From the NCBI GenBank assembly GCA_900169235.1, contig FWCC01000241.1, forward strand, positions 186,001-250,000: DNA of 64,000 bases, given 5' to 3'. Position numbers and translations under genes: made by a program. The notes under the pieces are model-generated. The model was not told the DNA's origin, made no database searches, and saw only the letters and a list, made by a program, of their open reading frames with translations. Of the stretch, positions 1 to 12,451 are shown one piece after another; within the stretch, counting starts at the first letter, position 1, and each line of letters starts with the position of its first letter. This DNA is from Zarea fungicola. Lineage: Eukaryota > Ascomycota > Sordariomycetes > Hypocreales > Cordycipitaceae.

Positions 1-213
1 TACACAAAACGAATGAACAAAAATGGCACATGAAGACAGGACTAAACCAACAAAAACGAATGAAAGAAACCAAGTAGACGAAAAAAAATTGCAACCTAAA
101 AAACCCCTTAAGAATGCTAGGCGAATGACTGTATAGTGAGTACGAGAAAAAGAAAAAAAGATTGCTGTAATTCGGTGGCGGTATGCCGACAAGTCCCAGG
201 CGCGAGGGCTGCT

Positions 214-2534
214 TTACCACTTGTCGACTCCAAGTCCGCGTCTCTCGCAATAACCGGGCGGCTTGGGTTCCGAGTTGGCCCAGCTCATGACGGTCAAGCT
301 GGTGGCGTAGACCATGGCGACGATGCCAAAGATGGCGAGGGCAATGTCGGCATATTTCCAAAGGCGGGTTCTAGCGACAGCCTTGTAGTGCAGCAGGGGC
401 TAGTCATCATGTTAGCAGGCTGTTCTTCTCCACGTATCGGGCTATAAAATGTGGCCGTGTGGCTAAAACTTACAGGATAGAGAAAGACAAGCGGGATACA
501 GGCAAAATTACCCACGAGGGCGACAAACTTGTCCAGGTTATCAGCGCCGCCCCAGGCAATACCGGCACAGAGCATAACAACAAAGAAGCGAAAGACATTC
601 TTTTGCCACTTGATATACGGGTTGTACTTGCCACTGCGGGTAAACAGTTCCGTCTCGACGATACGGATGGCTGGGAAGATTTGCAACGGTGTCGAAAGCA
701 GGATGGCGACCGAGTAGAGCAGCTGGACCGTGTTGACAAACTTGTTATCCTGCGGCAAGTTGAGGAGGACGACCGTCTCCGTCTTGGAGCCGTAGGCCGC
801 GTAGGAAAAGGCACCCATGGTGGTGAAGAGAACAGTGATGATGACCATGACGAGGAAGAGCACGCGGGGGAACTTTTCCGGGTTCTTCATCGACTCCTGG
901 ATGGGGATGATGAGACCGATGCCCTCAAAGGTGAAGATGGCGGTGCCAATGAAGAGCGTCCAGTCGCGCTTGTTGAACATGATGATGTCGGCGAGACCAT
1001 CCGTCGCTAGCGTTAGGACGTCATAGTAGAAGAGATAGCCCAGGCCGATGAGGATAAAGGCATCAGCAATGAGGGCGGTGAAGCCGAGTTTTCCAATGTC
1101 ACGGAGCAGCGAAAAGGGCAAGAAAATGACCATTTGCATGAGGATGAGGTAGGGAATGCTGATGGACGTCTTGCAGTCGCTGACGGCCTTGATGAAGGCC
1201 TGCAAATTCTCAGATGTAAAGACAATATAAGCGGCGACGAAGCCGATTTGGCTCAGGACGATGGAGAAGAGAATGACGCTGCGCATCCACTTGCCGTAGA
1301 GGATGCCACCCATGTCACCAAAGGAGCCGTCAATCTTGAGTCGCGTCGAGACGAGAAGAACGAAGCAGTAGTAGCTCAGCAGGGCCACGCCCAGGAGCAC
1401 GAGGTTACTAAACAACATGCCGCCGCTGAGGTAGGCTCTGGGGAGGAACAGGACACCGGTGCCAACAAAGGACTTGAGAAGCAGCAGAGCGGCATTCGTG
1501 GGGCCGTTTTGGCCGCTGCCACCGCGCACCTTTCTCTTGCGCTTGCGTTTTGATGGAGGCAGCAGGGCGCTGTCCTCCATGGGCTCCCGCTCATTGTCTG
1601 CGTCGTCTTCGTAGTCATCACCAAAGTATTCGTCGGGGCCGAGTGCCTCATCGTCTTCCTCGAGCTCTTCACCGGCAAAGTGGCCATAGAGGGAAAGGAA
1701 TTCGAGGAAATTGGACGTAAACATGCGTTCGTTGGCGGGACCGCCTGGTGAGGGCACGCCGCCGTGCTCGGCATCGGAACCGTTGCCAGAGGGGCTCTTG
1801 ATGTTGCGTCGCAAATGGTCTCTGCGGAAGCCGCCGGGGACCTTGATGGAGTTGATGTCGAGCACTTCATTCTCAGGCTCAGGCCGTGCCTGGCTGAAGC
1901 TCTGACTGCGCTGGATCTTGCTCTTAGCCTCCGCCGCCTCGGTCCACTTGTAAATACCGCGAGTGACGTCGCCGCCCTGGAGTCGCAGGCTGGAGAATTC
2001 ATCGTCGTTGAGACCGGCGCCGACATCAAGCTGCTTCCCCTTGACGGTGCCGTAAACGGAGGATTCCTCAGACGGGCCGCCTTCGGCCTCGGTGGGCTGG
2101 ACCAGATGCCGCTTTACAATTTCGTGGTCCTCGAAGGGGCGTCTCGAGTCGAAAGAACCGTAATTTGTCGGTGTGGCGGAGCGAGGAGCAATGACGGAGG
2201 GGGAAAGAGGTCGCATCGGAGGCGGCGTGGCGACTCGCACCGGGGGTGTACCATGTCGCGGAGGTGTCTGGCCGAGCGAGTCTGAAAGGGCGGCGGCAAG
2301 GGCCGAGATGCCTGGTCCGTGGCTGTAGGAGCCGCTGGGAATACCCCCTTCTTGGTCAAACGCAGCTAGCCTTGGTGAGCCGCCTCGGATAGGCGTGTCT
2401 GATGGGATGGGGGCAGCTAGACGGGCGGTGAGCTCATCACGAGGCATCGAGGACGAGTAGATCTGCTGCGATAAGGGCGACGAGGACAACGCCAGCGGGT
2501 TCGAGTCGGTTCTACCTCTCGAAGGCGAAGCCAT
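214..2534 (-). CDS. AVT3/AVT4-like vacuolar amino acid transporter
   Basis: Predicted proton-coupled amino acid transporter of the AAAP family, expected in the vacuolar membrane. Two exons: 2534-474 and 399-214, with a 74-nt intron (GTAAGT donor, GCTAAC branch, TAG acceptor). Reading through the intron gives a false C-terminus; splicing adds about 61 residues that include the last membrane segment. The product is about 748 aa. The first ~340 residues are Ser/Pro-rich, then acidic, and end in a basic run (KRKRKRK). The membrane core starts with a segment like AALLLLKSFVGTGVLFLPRAY, typical of fungal AVT3/4 proteins, and carries about eleven hydrophobic segments. Codon use and context look like a housekeeping gene. 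The family is clear; the substrate is not visible in the sequence. Confidence 0.9.
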
Positions 2535-5160
2535 GTTTGCGGTGATGGTGATGAGATAGCACAGTCAACCTATTGCATTCTTTGGTTTCGTCAAGGAAGA
2601 GGAAGAAAAACAAGGACCTGCTCGTCGACACGGAGAGGGACTGGCGAGAGCTGGTCCAAGCTAGCGGGCAAGGCAGCACACTGGAGATGGCGTGGTGCAG
2701 ACCAGCGGCGGATGTCTCTACGCTGACTGATCGATCAAGACAAAGATTCAAGTCTTGTACGACGCCTGGTCAATTGATAAGTTGTGAGCAAGGCAAGAGA
2801 CGAGACGGCAGGTCTGAGTAAGAATTGGTGCAACGAAGCTTTTGTGTTGAGGTGTTGGATGTCTGGTGACTGGATCACAGCCAGCCGAGAGCAAAGGTAC
2901 GTACCGGGAGGGCCACAGCCACGCCCGCCGCAAAACAGTGGGCGAGCCGGTACCAGAACCCGAATCAGCACCAAAACAAAGGGCCAGCGGGACTCGAGCA
3001 TCTGACCTTCCTGAATCAGACGCAAGAAACACTGGGATTTTTTTTTTCAGGCGCTAGAGGCCTGTAGATGGAGCCTGTTTGAGTAACAGATATTACTTAT
3101 TATGTTATCTGTTGCATTACTCTGTATCGGCTTGTTTGCTGGCTGCTATTGAAACGCCAGAGACATTTCAGGTCAGACAATAGCTGAAAAGCACTGTGTA
3201 GCTGAGCCTCAAATATGGCATCACCATGCTCTATTTTGTAAGCTCAGTTGTAAGCTCTGCTTTTTGCAGTTAGAATTGCAAGGCAATAAATAAGTTAGTC
3301 TTTAGCATTACTTTTTATGCACAAATTCGGACAGTACAAATTGTACACAACGGAATCCGAAAAACAGACTCCAAGTTAGGACTAGTTAGGACTAGTACAG
3401 CCCCGGCACAACAGTTCACAGTAACAATATCGATAGCAAGAGCAATAGCAATAACAAAAATAATGCAAAAACGGTGTTACTGAGAGAAATATTTATTTAG
3501 TTAGTAATCTATTTGTATTATCAACTTGCGTTGTGAACTGGGGAGATTACAGATTCATTGGCTAAAAATAGTTTGTCTATCAATGAGGCTTACTGGCAGT
3601 CGATGGGTGTTTTCCAAATTCCGTCCTGTAAAATTCGGCGTCCAAATTCCCACTGTTGGCGGGTACTAGAGCCGACATAAAAGCCCAGCAAATGCCCCAC
3701 GTTGATGAACGACATGGTGCGATTCGGTCAATGTGAAGGGACAAACCATGTACTGCGTCTCGGCATGCATATGTTTATACTTACAAGGCTTGATTTTTAA
3801 AAAAAAAAATTGCAAGTTCCACGGGAACTCCGTGCTTGACAGAGTTTAAAGCTCCCGACAAACATGATCGGAAAATACCGCCGCCGTCGTCAAGCCTGCC
3901 GAAGCGACTGCGAGCGCCACTAGGTGTCTGCCGGCATCTGGAGTATCAAATGTAAATGAATGCACTGGAATTCCATCGTACTCGAGGCCGATCGACATGT
4001 GGGATTGCTATCAGCTGTGTTGTCGTTGCGGTGAGCATCCCGCCACATGCTACGCATCGTCCTTTGCATGCCACTATATTTACCCTAGATATACATGCGG
4101 GCAGCAAGATCGCCGCGACGCTCTCCGTAGCTCCCATGACTAGGTCTGTTAAACGGGCGCCATGTGTGTCATCTGTTTCATCGCGCGTGCGACTGGTCGA
4201 AAAATGGTGTCTTGCGCTGGAAGAGTGGCAGCTAAGGGCTGGGCCAACGTCACTGAGGGCCAGACTACGCTTTAAAAGCGTCAAATGGGTGGATAAGACG
4301 ACGCATGACAACGGAGAGCGAGATCCCTTGCTTTGGGCAGCTCAGTGGACGAGATAGATGTATAATCCATTTCTGTGATGCAAAGCTTGGCAGATTTTAT
4401 AATTAGTCTTGTAGATGATAGGATTGGAATGTTACGCTACAGGGTAGAGGAGCAAAGAGGTACAAACAAAGTCGGACTCGCCTAAAGCTTCAGCGCCTGT
4501 AAGATAACCAAATACCTTAGTACAGACCACTGGGTTGACGGCACGGTGTACGTCATAAGCTCGCTGCAACTGCCCTCTAGAACGCGGGGTCGTGCCTCTG
4601 TCGGGCGCTAAAAGGTTCGTATCTCGAGCACTCAAGCAACCCCGCCGTGCCAGGCTGCCGGCCTATCTTAGCTACAGTCTACAGGTAGTACTACTTTAGT
4701 ACCCTGTGGCGCAACACTAATCGGCGCGATTCGCAGTGGATTTGCTGCGCCAGAGACAGCGATGGACCCTGAAAGCATGCTGCAAATTCCATCTGGTCAT
4801 TTCCGCCACAGCACGCTACAACCAACCGTCTGCCCCTATAGGCCCCTGTAAGGTGTTGGTGCTGCCTTGGCACGCCGCTAAACAAAACAACCCCACCGTG
4901 TCCGCTGAGGTCATCGTGCAGCTTCCCTTTTCCTACACGTTTGGCACGTTTAGGCGTCGAGGGATAAACGGAATCCTCCATCGGGAATCACCGTTTTCCC
5001 TCATCTCTGCCGTTTCGCCTCTTATATAATTGTCCCACACCTGCATCCCTGTTCAAGATTCAAGATTGCTTCCGATTTAGCTCACCGGCCACGCTCACAC
5101 TGCGATGCTCCCTTGGCACACCAGACATCGACACCACAAGCCCAATTCACCGCCATCACC
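2535..5160. other. intergenic region, no supported gene
   Basis: This stretch lies between the start of the AVT-like gene on the minus strand and the start of the cotransporter on the plus strand, so it is a long divergent promoter region. Only short open frames with no recognisable motifs are present. The part at 3060-3560 is AT-rich. A 43-nt tRNA-Leu-like fragment at 2981-3023 was noticed but not accepted as a gene. Confidence 0.6.
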
Positions 5161-8100
5161 ATGCCTCAAGGACCGGTTCACTTCGGCGATGGTGCGCCTG
5201 CAGCAGACACCAAAAAGACAGCCAAGCTGGGCTTGACCTCTGGTGTCTTTATCCCCGTTTTTCTCAATATTTTGAGTATTCTCATGTTCCTCCGTTTTGG
5301 CCTGATACTGGGCCAAGTCGGCTTTCTCGGCTTTCTAGGTACGACCACTTACATGCCGGTGAATAGGTAGTTACAAGCTTCATGAGCCATGCTGACAAGC
5401 TCATAGGTTTGATGCTCACGGCATACTTCGTCGATCTCCTCACTACACTCTCCCTTTCTGCCATTGCATCCAATGGAGAGGTAAAAGGCGGCGGCGCCTA
5501 CTACTTGATATCGCGATCCCTTGGTCCAGAGTTTGGCGGCTCAATTGGCATCCTCTTCTTTCTTGCCCAAGTGCTCAACACCGCCATGAACTGCGTTGGT
5601 TTAATCGACTGCATTCGCCTCTACGTCGGTCACAGTTTTCCCCAGGGCTACTGGACTAGCTACGCTCTGCAGACAGCTGTTCTTGCCCTCTGCACTGGTC
5701 TTTGCCTTTTAGGCTCGGCAGTCTTTTCCAAAGCCTCAAATGCCTTGTTGGTCGTCATGACCGTCGCCATACTCAGCATCCCGATATCCGCTGCCTTCAG
5801 GTCCCCGTTTAGAGACGAAGATGCTGGTGTGGAATTTACCGGCCTCAGTCTCCAGACCTTCAGCAGCAATATGCTACCACCAACAGGTAGCCCAGGCTAT
5901 CACGGCTGGACTACTTTCCGCGAGCTCTTCGGCATTCTTTTCCCGCAAGTATTTCTCCACTGCGAATAGTACAACAAACTAACCTGTCAAAGAGCAACAT
6001 CTGGCATTTTTGCAGGTGCGTCCATGTCGGGAGATTTGAAGAATCCAAGCAAAGCCATCCCCAAAGGCACACTCTGGGCCATGTTCTCCACCTTTGCCGT
6101 ATACTTTGTAGTTCTAGTCTCCATGGCTGCCTCTACTACACACGAATCTTTCTTGGCAAACTCGAATATTCTGTCCGCCATCAGCTTGTCCAGCCCAATC
6201 ATCTTTGCTGGGGAATGTGCCGTCACCTTTTTCTCAGCCACTATGGGAGTTATTGGTGCTGCTAAGCTTTTCCAAGCGCTTGCCAAGGACAAGCTACTGC
6301 CAGGACTCTCAATATTTGGAAAGGGCACGAGAAAATCCGATGAGCCAATCATTGCCGTCTTTTTGACGTATTCCATTGCTCAAGTTGCCTTGCTCGCAGA
6401 CTTGAACCAGATTGCGACCCTGATTTCCATGGGCTATCAGGTGTGTGTACATTTGCTAACAACTCCTGGCCTCTCATACTAACAAAATAGATGACATTCT
6501 TCGTCATGAATTTGGCTTGCTTTCTCCTCAAAATCGGCTCCGCTCCCAACTTCCGGCCCGGATTCAAGTTCTTCAGCTGGCAAACGGCTTTGTGTGGCAG
6601 CCTCATGTCCGCTGCCGCCATGTTCTTCATTGACGAGACGTATGCCGCTCTGGCTATTTGCATCTTGATCGCCACCTTTCTCATCATTCACTACCTCTGT
6701 CCTCCCAAGCGCTGGGGCGACGTTTCGCAGAATCTCATCTACCACCAAGTACGAAAGTACTTGCTGCGCCTGAAACCTGAGCATATCAAGTTCTGGCGCC
6801 CGCAAATCATCCTGCTCATCAATAACCCGCGGCGACAAGGCCGGCTAATTCAGTTTTGCAACTCGCTGAAAAAAGGATCACTCTATATCCTCGGCCACGT
6901 CATCGTTACCGACGACTTTAATGCGGGTGTTCATGAGGCCCGACTGCAGCAGCAAGCCTGGACCAACTACATTTCCGAGTTTTCAAGGATCAAGGCATTT
7001 GTACAATTGACAATGTCGCCATCAATCACCTGGGGTGTCCGCAATTTGATCTTGTCGGCAGGTTTGGGCGGTATGCGACCGAATATTGCAGTCATTGGAT
7101 TTTACAATTTGGATGACCTCCGCCAAACCGATTCAAGTGTTTGCATTCCCGACTTGCCCCAATCGCCGGCATTGAAGATGCGGAAGCCGTCGAGGTCTTC
7201 GGATGAGAAGCTTCCCCTTAAGAGGCGGCGAGGTGATACATCCGCCAGGCTTCTGGAGGGGTTCTTGCCTACAGATGTGATCCGCACCGAGTCAATGATG
7301 ACCGTGACAGAATACATGACCATTCTCGAAGACCTGGCGCTCAAGTATAGGCTAAATGTTGCGGTGGCCAAGGGCTTTGATAAGCTCGAAACGCCACGCT
7401 CTGACGGAGCCAATACGAAGAAATACATCGATTTATGGCCCATTCAGATGTCTGCGGAGGTGACTTCGGATGGAAAGAATGCCGTGACGACGAATTTTGA
7501 TACATGTAAGAATCCCAACCACCCCCAAACAAAGCTCTAGCTAACGTTTCAGATACCCTCATCCTTCAACTGGGACAGATCTTGCGCTCAGTTCAAACAT
7601 GGAGACGGGCCTACAGTGTGCGAGTCATGCTATTCGTCGAGTATGAAAGTGAAGTGGAAGAAGAGCGGGCTCGTGTCAAGGCCTTGCTGGACAAGTTGCG
7701 CATCGAGGGCACGGTATCGGTATTCTGGCTCGCCTCTGGCAACCTCAAGACATATGAACACATCATCAACGGTAGTACCGCTGATATGGATACCCAGATA
7801 GTCGTGAGCGAAGCCTTGAGAGACCAAGAGTGGTGGGACGAGCTGCAGACATACCGAGGACGATCTGACATGTCGGCCAGCCAAGAGATTACTCAGATTG
7901 CAAACATTCTTGAATCAACAGCTGGACGCCGTGGTCTGCACAACCCACACGAAGATACTGGCTTCGATCAGCGTCGCGCTAGTGTCGTGGCTGACATTGC
8001 TGATATTCCCAAGAAACCCGACCTTGCTACACTATCCAAGATGGGCGTCAGCATGGGCATCCATACTCACCACCTGAACGATGAGGTCTTTGAAGAATCA

Positions 8101-9321
8101 GACTCAGAGGAACTCACAGATAGCGAAGACGAAGATGCAGACAGGCAGGTAGAGATTCAAGCACCCTACGGCTATCCCCACCCACCAACCCCATATCCGT
8201 TCTTTGGCACCCCAAAGCCAGAGGCACAAGAGACTCTACTCCAGAGCGCTCTCAAGCGACGCCGACAGCTGCATAAAAAGGACAACTCGGAAGGTTCTTC
8301 TACAAAGAGCGAAGGAGCTACCCAGCCATTGATTCAAGCGTCATCCTCTGCTACCCCGTCGTATGGTACAATTGCAACATCCTCGACACTTTTGCAACCT
8401 GAATCAAGTTCTGGTTCACGAAAGGTTCAGAAGATCCCCGAACTATCGCGGACTGGAGCAAGTTCTCCGGCGACACCTGAGACTGGCATCAAGGTAATGG
8501 AGGAGGCTAATGAGGCAGCACCACTGACTCTCGATCCGTTTGTGGTTCCTGGGAATTTGATGGCAGACAAACCAAGCTCGCGACCAGGTTCCCGACAATC
8601 CAGTCCCACCAGACAAGGCGCCCCGAGGACTCCAAGAAGTGGAACGAATACTCCCGCTAGACCCGGGATGTCGCGTCAGTCCTCAGCCGTCAAGTTTTCA
8701 AGCCGGCCCGTACCGGAAACTACCATTACCGATGATGACGGGCGAATAAACTTTGCCCAGCCCACTCCCGATGCTACTGTGAGGCATGAGCGGCCAACGC
8801 ACTCTCGTCAAACGTCATTCAATAAGAGCAGTAGCCGGGCTGTTGCAGAGGAGAAGTCGAACATGCCTGCTGAAAGAGGCCCTGCCTTGGCGCGAACTAT
8901 TACTTTCGCCGAGAGCCCCTTTTATCAGTCTTCTGGTCCTTCTACGCGCAACCACTCGAGGCACGGGTCGCAGTTTTCGTACTTTGGCGAGGCGGCGTAT
9001 ACCATGCCGTCAATCCAGGACGCAGCCTATCAGGCTGCTATCGGCGGCGAGGGAGGCTCGCCGTACTCGACGCAGAGTGTGGCGCTGTCGTTTAACGACT
9101 TGCCGAGCCGGGCGCAGCACCTCATTCTTAATGAGCTCATGCGGCAGAACTCCAAGGATACCGCCGTGTTGCTGAGCACATTGCCCATCCCGGCGGAGGG
9201 CACATGCACAGATGAGGATGCAACAATACAGTATCTCTCTGATGTGGAGCTGTTGTGTACAGAGCTGCCGCCGACGCTGATGGTACTAAGCAACAACATG
9301 ACTGTGACGGTGAGCCTCTAG
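5161..9321 (+). CDS. VHC1: VHC1-type vacuolar cation-chloride cotransporter (SLC12 family)
   Basis: Predicted SLC12-type K-Cl cotransporter of the vacuolar membrane, by similarity to yeast Vhc1. Five exons: 5161-5338, 5407-5944, 5993-6440, 6491-7505 and 7553-9321, giving about 1315 aa. The second intron (5945-5992, 48 nt) only keeps frame if it uses a GC donor (GCAAGT) with an ACTAAC branch and AAG acceptor. The permease core contains LGLTSGVFIPVFLNILSILM at the N-terminus and GASMSGDLKNPSKAIPKGT near residue 245. The C-terminal half is a long cytosolic region with Ser/Pro-rich low-complexity sequence (about residues 800-1200) that ends in a conserved block with SLSFNDLPSRAQ-like sequence. 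The start at 5161 was preferred over 5113 because the conserved region begins soon after it. Housekeeping gene, unrelated to the cluster. Confidence 0.9.
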
Positions 9322-9656
9322 TGGGAAAGAAATTGACTTGAGGTTGGCTTTGGTTGCTTGTTTTTCTTTTAATTTGAGAAGTTCCACTTTCGGTTGACTA
9401 TTGATATTCAGAGCATTTACACAAATTGCATAGCGAGCGATGCCATTGTTTGAATCAAGACTGTTTTGGGGCAGGTCTTCTTTAACGTCATCATTTGATA
9501 GATTCTAGTCTCTATTTCTATGCTATTCATTTCTATAAAATCAGGTTCGTAACAATCTGTGACCATGCTTGGTTCTAAAAACGCATCTCTTGCTGTTGTT
9601 CATGCTCACTCCTCCCCGCGTGTATAATCTTGTATGCTCTATGTTTATTTCTCTCT
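9322..9656. other. convergent 3' flank
   Basis: Space between the 3' ends of the cotransporter and the G3E GTPase gene. It is T-rich and AT-rich, as expected for two 3' UTRs. No gene is visible. Confidence 0.6.
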
Positions 9657-10811
9657 TTATAATATTCTTTTCACGGTCAGCTCACCGTCGCCACCCTCGG
9701 CGGCAATCCATCCGCCCGCCTCGATTCTCTTCTTCCACTTGGCACTCTCGCACCGCGCCAGAATCATGGTCATGCGCAGCGGGGCCTCGCTGCTGCTTGC
9801 ATGCTCCTCCAGCGACGCCATGACGGGCGTAAAGGTCCACCGCCCAAACGCCCAGTTGAGGATGTACCTGCCCGCTGGGCTGGTGGCCGGCCCGGGGACG
9901 TCGGTGTCGGAGTGGCGCGGGGGCGAGGAGAGCGTGGCGACGGCCTTGATGCGGTAGACCTCGTCCTTGGGGGCGGCCGAGAGGAGCTTTATGAGTTTAT
10001 CTGTGGATATCTTTGTAGATGCGGCGGTGGTGTTGTCTTTATGGGTAGGTTGCAGCTCGATGGAGAGGACTTCGACCTCGCTCTGATGGGTGTCGCCGTT
10101 GTGGTGGTCGTGTGCATGTCCGTTGCTGTCGCCATTATGCGCATGTCCATTCTTCTCTGCCGTCGTCTTGGCAATGTCATTCTCCGTCAATTGCCGCGCC
10201 AGCCCCCCATCCACGCCAAATATGATATCCATATCCACGAATCCCCTATTGCTCTTGACCTTTGCAATGTCCACCTCCAAGTCACCCACTCGATCGAGAC
10301 ACTCCTCGTACCGGTCCTCCCCGGCGGTCTCCCACTTGTTAAAGACAATCAGATCCGTGTACCGCGCCTGGATGCGGGCCGTGTAGCTCGTGTCCTCGTA
10401 ACCCTGCCAGTTCTCCACGTCAATGACGCTGACGACGCCGTCGAGTATGTAGCCGCCCGTCTCGCGGGCCAGGCGGTTCACCTCGAGGGCCAAGGTGGCG
10501 GGGAAGGCGGAGCCGCTGGTCTCGATGATGATGCGGTCGGGGCTGACGGTGGTCTGGAGCTCGGCGAGGGCGGGGCCGAGCTGGCCGACGAGGTTGCAGC
10601 AGATGCAGCCATTGAGGAGCTCCTGGACGCCCGAGATGGCGGAGGAGGCGGCGAGCTGGGAGTCGACGGCGAGGTCGCCGAATTCGTTTTTGAGGAGGGC
10701 GAGCTTGTAGGCGGGGTTGGCGGCGCGGAGCTGGGGGATGAGGTTGAGGATGAGGGTGGTCTTGCCGGAGCCCAGGAAGCCGGTGACGATGGTGATGGGA
10801 ATTGGCGCCAT
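9657..10811 (-). CDS. G3E-family GTPase, CobW/ZNG1-like metallochaperone
   Basis: Predicted GTP-dependent metal chaperone, probably for zinc, of the CobW/COG0523 group. It is a single exon of 384 aa. The P-loop GFLGSGKTT is near residue 10 and the CxCC metal site (GCICCNL) near residue 66. A Walker-B-like region and an NKW guanine-specificity motif follow. A His/Asp/Asn-rich loop (HAHDHHNGDTH) near residue 240 is typical of zinc-linked members. A CobW C-terminal domain with GRWTF closes the protein. The start at 10811 (MAPIPITIV) was chosen over the upstream in-frame ATG at 10910 because the P-loop strand begins right there. It converges with the cotransporter gene and is not part of the cluster. 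Confidence 0.9.
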   Translation of the reverse strand: MAPIPITIVTGFLGSGKTTLILNLIPQLRAANPAYKLALLKNEFGDLAVDSQLAASSAISGVQELLNGCICCNLVGQLGPALAELQTTVSPDRIIIETSGSAFPATLALEVNRLARETGGYILDGVVSVIDVENWQGYEDTSYTARIQARYTDLIVFNKWETAGEDRYEECLDRVGDLEVDIAKVKSNRGFVDMDIIFGVDGGLARQLTENDIAKTTAEKNGHAHNGDSNGHAHDHHNGDTHQSEVEVLSIELQPTHKDNTTAASTKISTDKLIKLLSAAPKDEVYRIKAVATLSSPPRHSDTDVPGPATSPAGRYILNWAFGRWTFTPVMASLEEHASSSEAPLRMTMILARCESAKWKKRIEAGGWIAAEGGDGELTVKRIL

Positions 10812-11229
10812 TTTCTGCGCCTCTCTGGGAGTGATATGTTGTTGCTGTTGTTGTATAATCAATTTGCAAGACAAAAGGGTATAGTTGCGAAAATCTAAAT
10901 CAAGAAACAAAAACGAAAGAATGAAATGCCACGGATCGCGCGGCGTCTATGTCGTGGATGTTGTGCAGTTGAAGATGTTAAGAGTAAGCCCAACAGAAAA
11001 GGCTCTGCCCCTCCAAAAAAAAAACTGGTGATGGCTCGCATGGAGGGGCAAGGATCGGCTGCCGATTCTTGACGTCATGTTAAGACGCAAGCAGCAATAT
11101 GCCAAGGAGAGGAGTCCCAGGTTTTTAAATCAATCCATCTTTTCATCTAGACAAATAAATTTCTTTTCTTTCTGTCATTCTCAACATAGTAGACTACTTG
11201 TTCGATTTTTGTGCACGGCTAGTTACATC
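10812..11229. other. divergent promoter region
   Basis: A 418-nt space between the starts of the G3E GTPase gene (-) and the small conserved gene (+). It probably holds both promoters. No gene or recognised site is visible. Confidence 0.5.
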
Positions 11230-11601
11230 ATGCTGCAAAAGGAGCCTCCAGCAGACAAGCCATACAAGAAGCATCTCGACGAGGCCGCCAGTCATCCAAC
11301 TGAAGACAATTGCGAGCCGGGCATCATTGAAAAAACAGTAGAAACAGGTATGGCCCTTAGAGGAATGCATGGGTGGACTAAATAGCTGACATTGGGGATT
11401 CAAGTCTCTGAATACATTCCCGCCGCCGCTGGTCCGCTGCAGAGCCTGACGGGCAAGACGAAGGAAGAGACTGAAGAGCAGCAGCAGACGACGGAGCCAT
11501 CAGACTTTCCAAAGAGACCACATCATGATGAACATATCGAGAACTTTGTACGAGAGCAACACCGGCAAGATGGGCAGAAGCATCTGAATGGAGAAAAGTA
11601 A
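11230..11601 (+). CDS. small conserved fungal protein of unknown function
   Basis: Predicted 104-aa hydrophilic protein from two exons, 11230-11347 and 11405-11601, with a 57-nt intron (GTATGG donor, CAAG acceptor) that keeps frame. The product is rich in Glu, Lys, Gln and Pro. It contains SEYIPAAAGPLQSLTG in the middle and RPHHDEHIENFVREQH near the C-terminus; the latter resembles a block seen in small uncharacterised filamentous-fungal proteins. There is no signal peptide or membrane segment, and no function can be assigned. Confidence 0.65.
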
Positions 11602-12451
11602 GCTGCATGTTGCAGGACAAGCAGCTTTTGCATCTACTTTGGCCAATTGTGATGGCGACCAGACGCCGGGTTTTCAACTTGAAAGACAGAACGAAGAAAA
11701 TGGCAATTTATCTGGCTGCAGATGTCACAACGTCCAATTCAGCCACCATGGCTTATTAGAGTGACTTGCGATGGCTTTCTGTATCTCGCTGAATGAAAAT
11801 TTTCAGTCGCGGTACTATTCAGCCCCTGCAACGGCATAAACGAAGTTGCGGGCTTTTACAGGCTTTTACAAATTCTACAATATCAATATATCAATATCAA
11901 TATCAATCAGAAAAAAAATTAAAATGTCCCCCCTTCTTGGCATTATCTCGCCTACTGAAGTTGCTTGACCCGAAAGCCGAGCAATCTTGCGAGAAATTTC
12001 CTATATCCAAGGGTTTCTTCTCTTCTGAGCGATGTTCCGCGAAGGGAACTGGCAACGCAACACCGTGGAGGTTCGGGATGAAGGTCGTGGCTGCTCAGAT
12101 GCTTTTTGATAGAGAAGAAAGGAAAAAAAGAAGACTAAAAGGTTGGCGGCAGTTGGCGCTCTTTATAGAGAATTTCTTTTGCGGTGCGAGGCGGCAAAAT
12201 TAAACGCTAGTCTGTTTTGGTCATGTCACAACTGAGTATTCCTATGGTGGGCTCCAACAGTGAGTGGGTGGACAGGCCAACGGGTCAACAGTATGGAGCA
12301 GTAAAATTAAAAGAATTCGCTTCAACTAAAATAATTATAAAATTTTGCTCTACTGAATAAAAAGAAAAGGGAAGTATCCAAGTATCCAAGTATCCAAGTA
12401 TCCAAGAAAACACTTACCCCATCCGATTACAATTGCTATATAAAATTCCCA
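11602..12451. other. intergenic region with simple repeats
   Basis: No supported gene lies between the small conserved gene and the 3' end of the PPPDE-type gene. The stretch is AT-rich, with a TATCAA-type microrepeat near 11879-11909 and an 8-bp tandem repeat at 12372-12406. Confidence 0.6.
12372..12406. repeat. tandem repeat, 4 x AAGTATCC
   Basis: Four perfect head-to-tail copies of the 8-mer AAGTATCC, followed by AAG. It lies just downstream of the PPPDE-thioredoxin-PUL gene and is probably a neutral microsatellite. Confidence 0.9.

Noticed and set aside
2981..3023. tRNA-Leu(CAG)-like stretch on the minus strand (GCGTCTGATTCAGGA and CTCGAGTCCCGC words)
   Set aside because: Only an anticodon-arm-like and a T-arm-like piece are present. 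No D arm and no matching 5' acceptor half can be folded, so it is at most a fragment or chance similarity.
9801..10898. 365-aa open frame on the plus strand
   Set aside because: It is antisense to the G3E GTPase gene. The open frame is a by-product of GC-rich codon use and shows no motifs.
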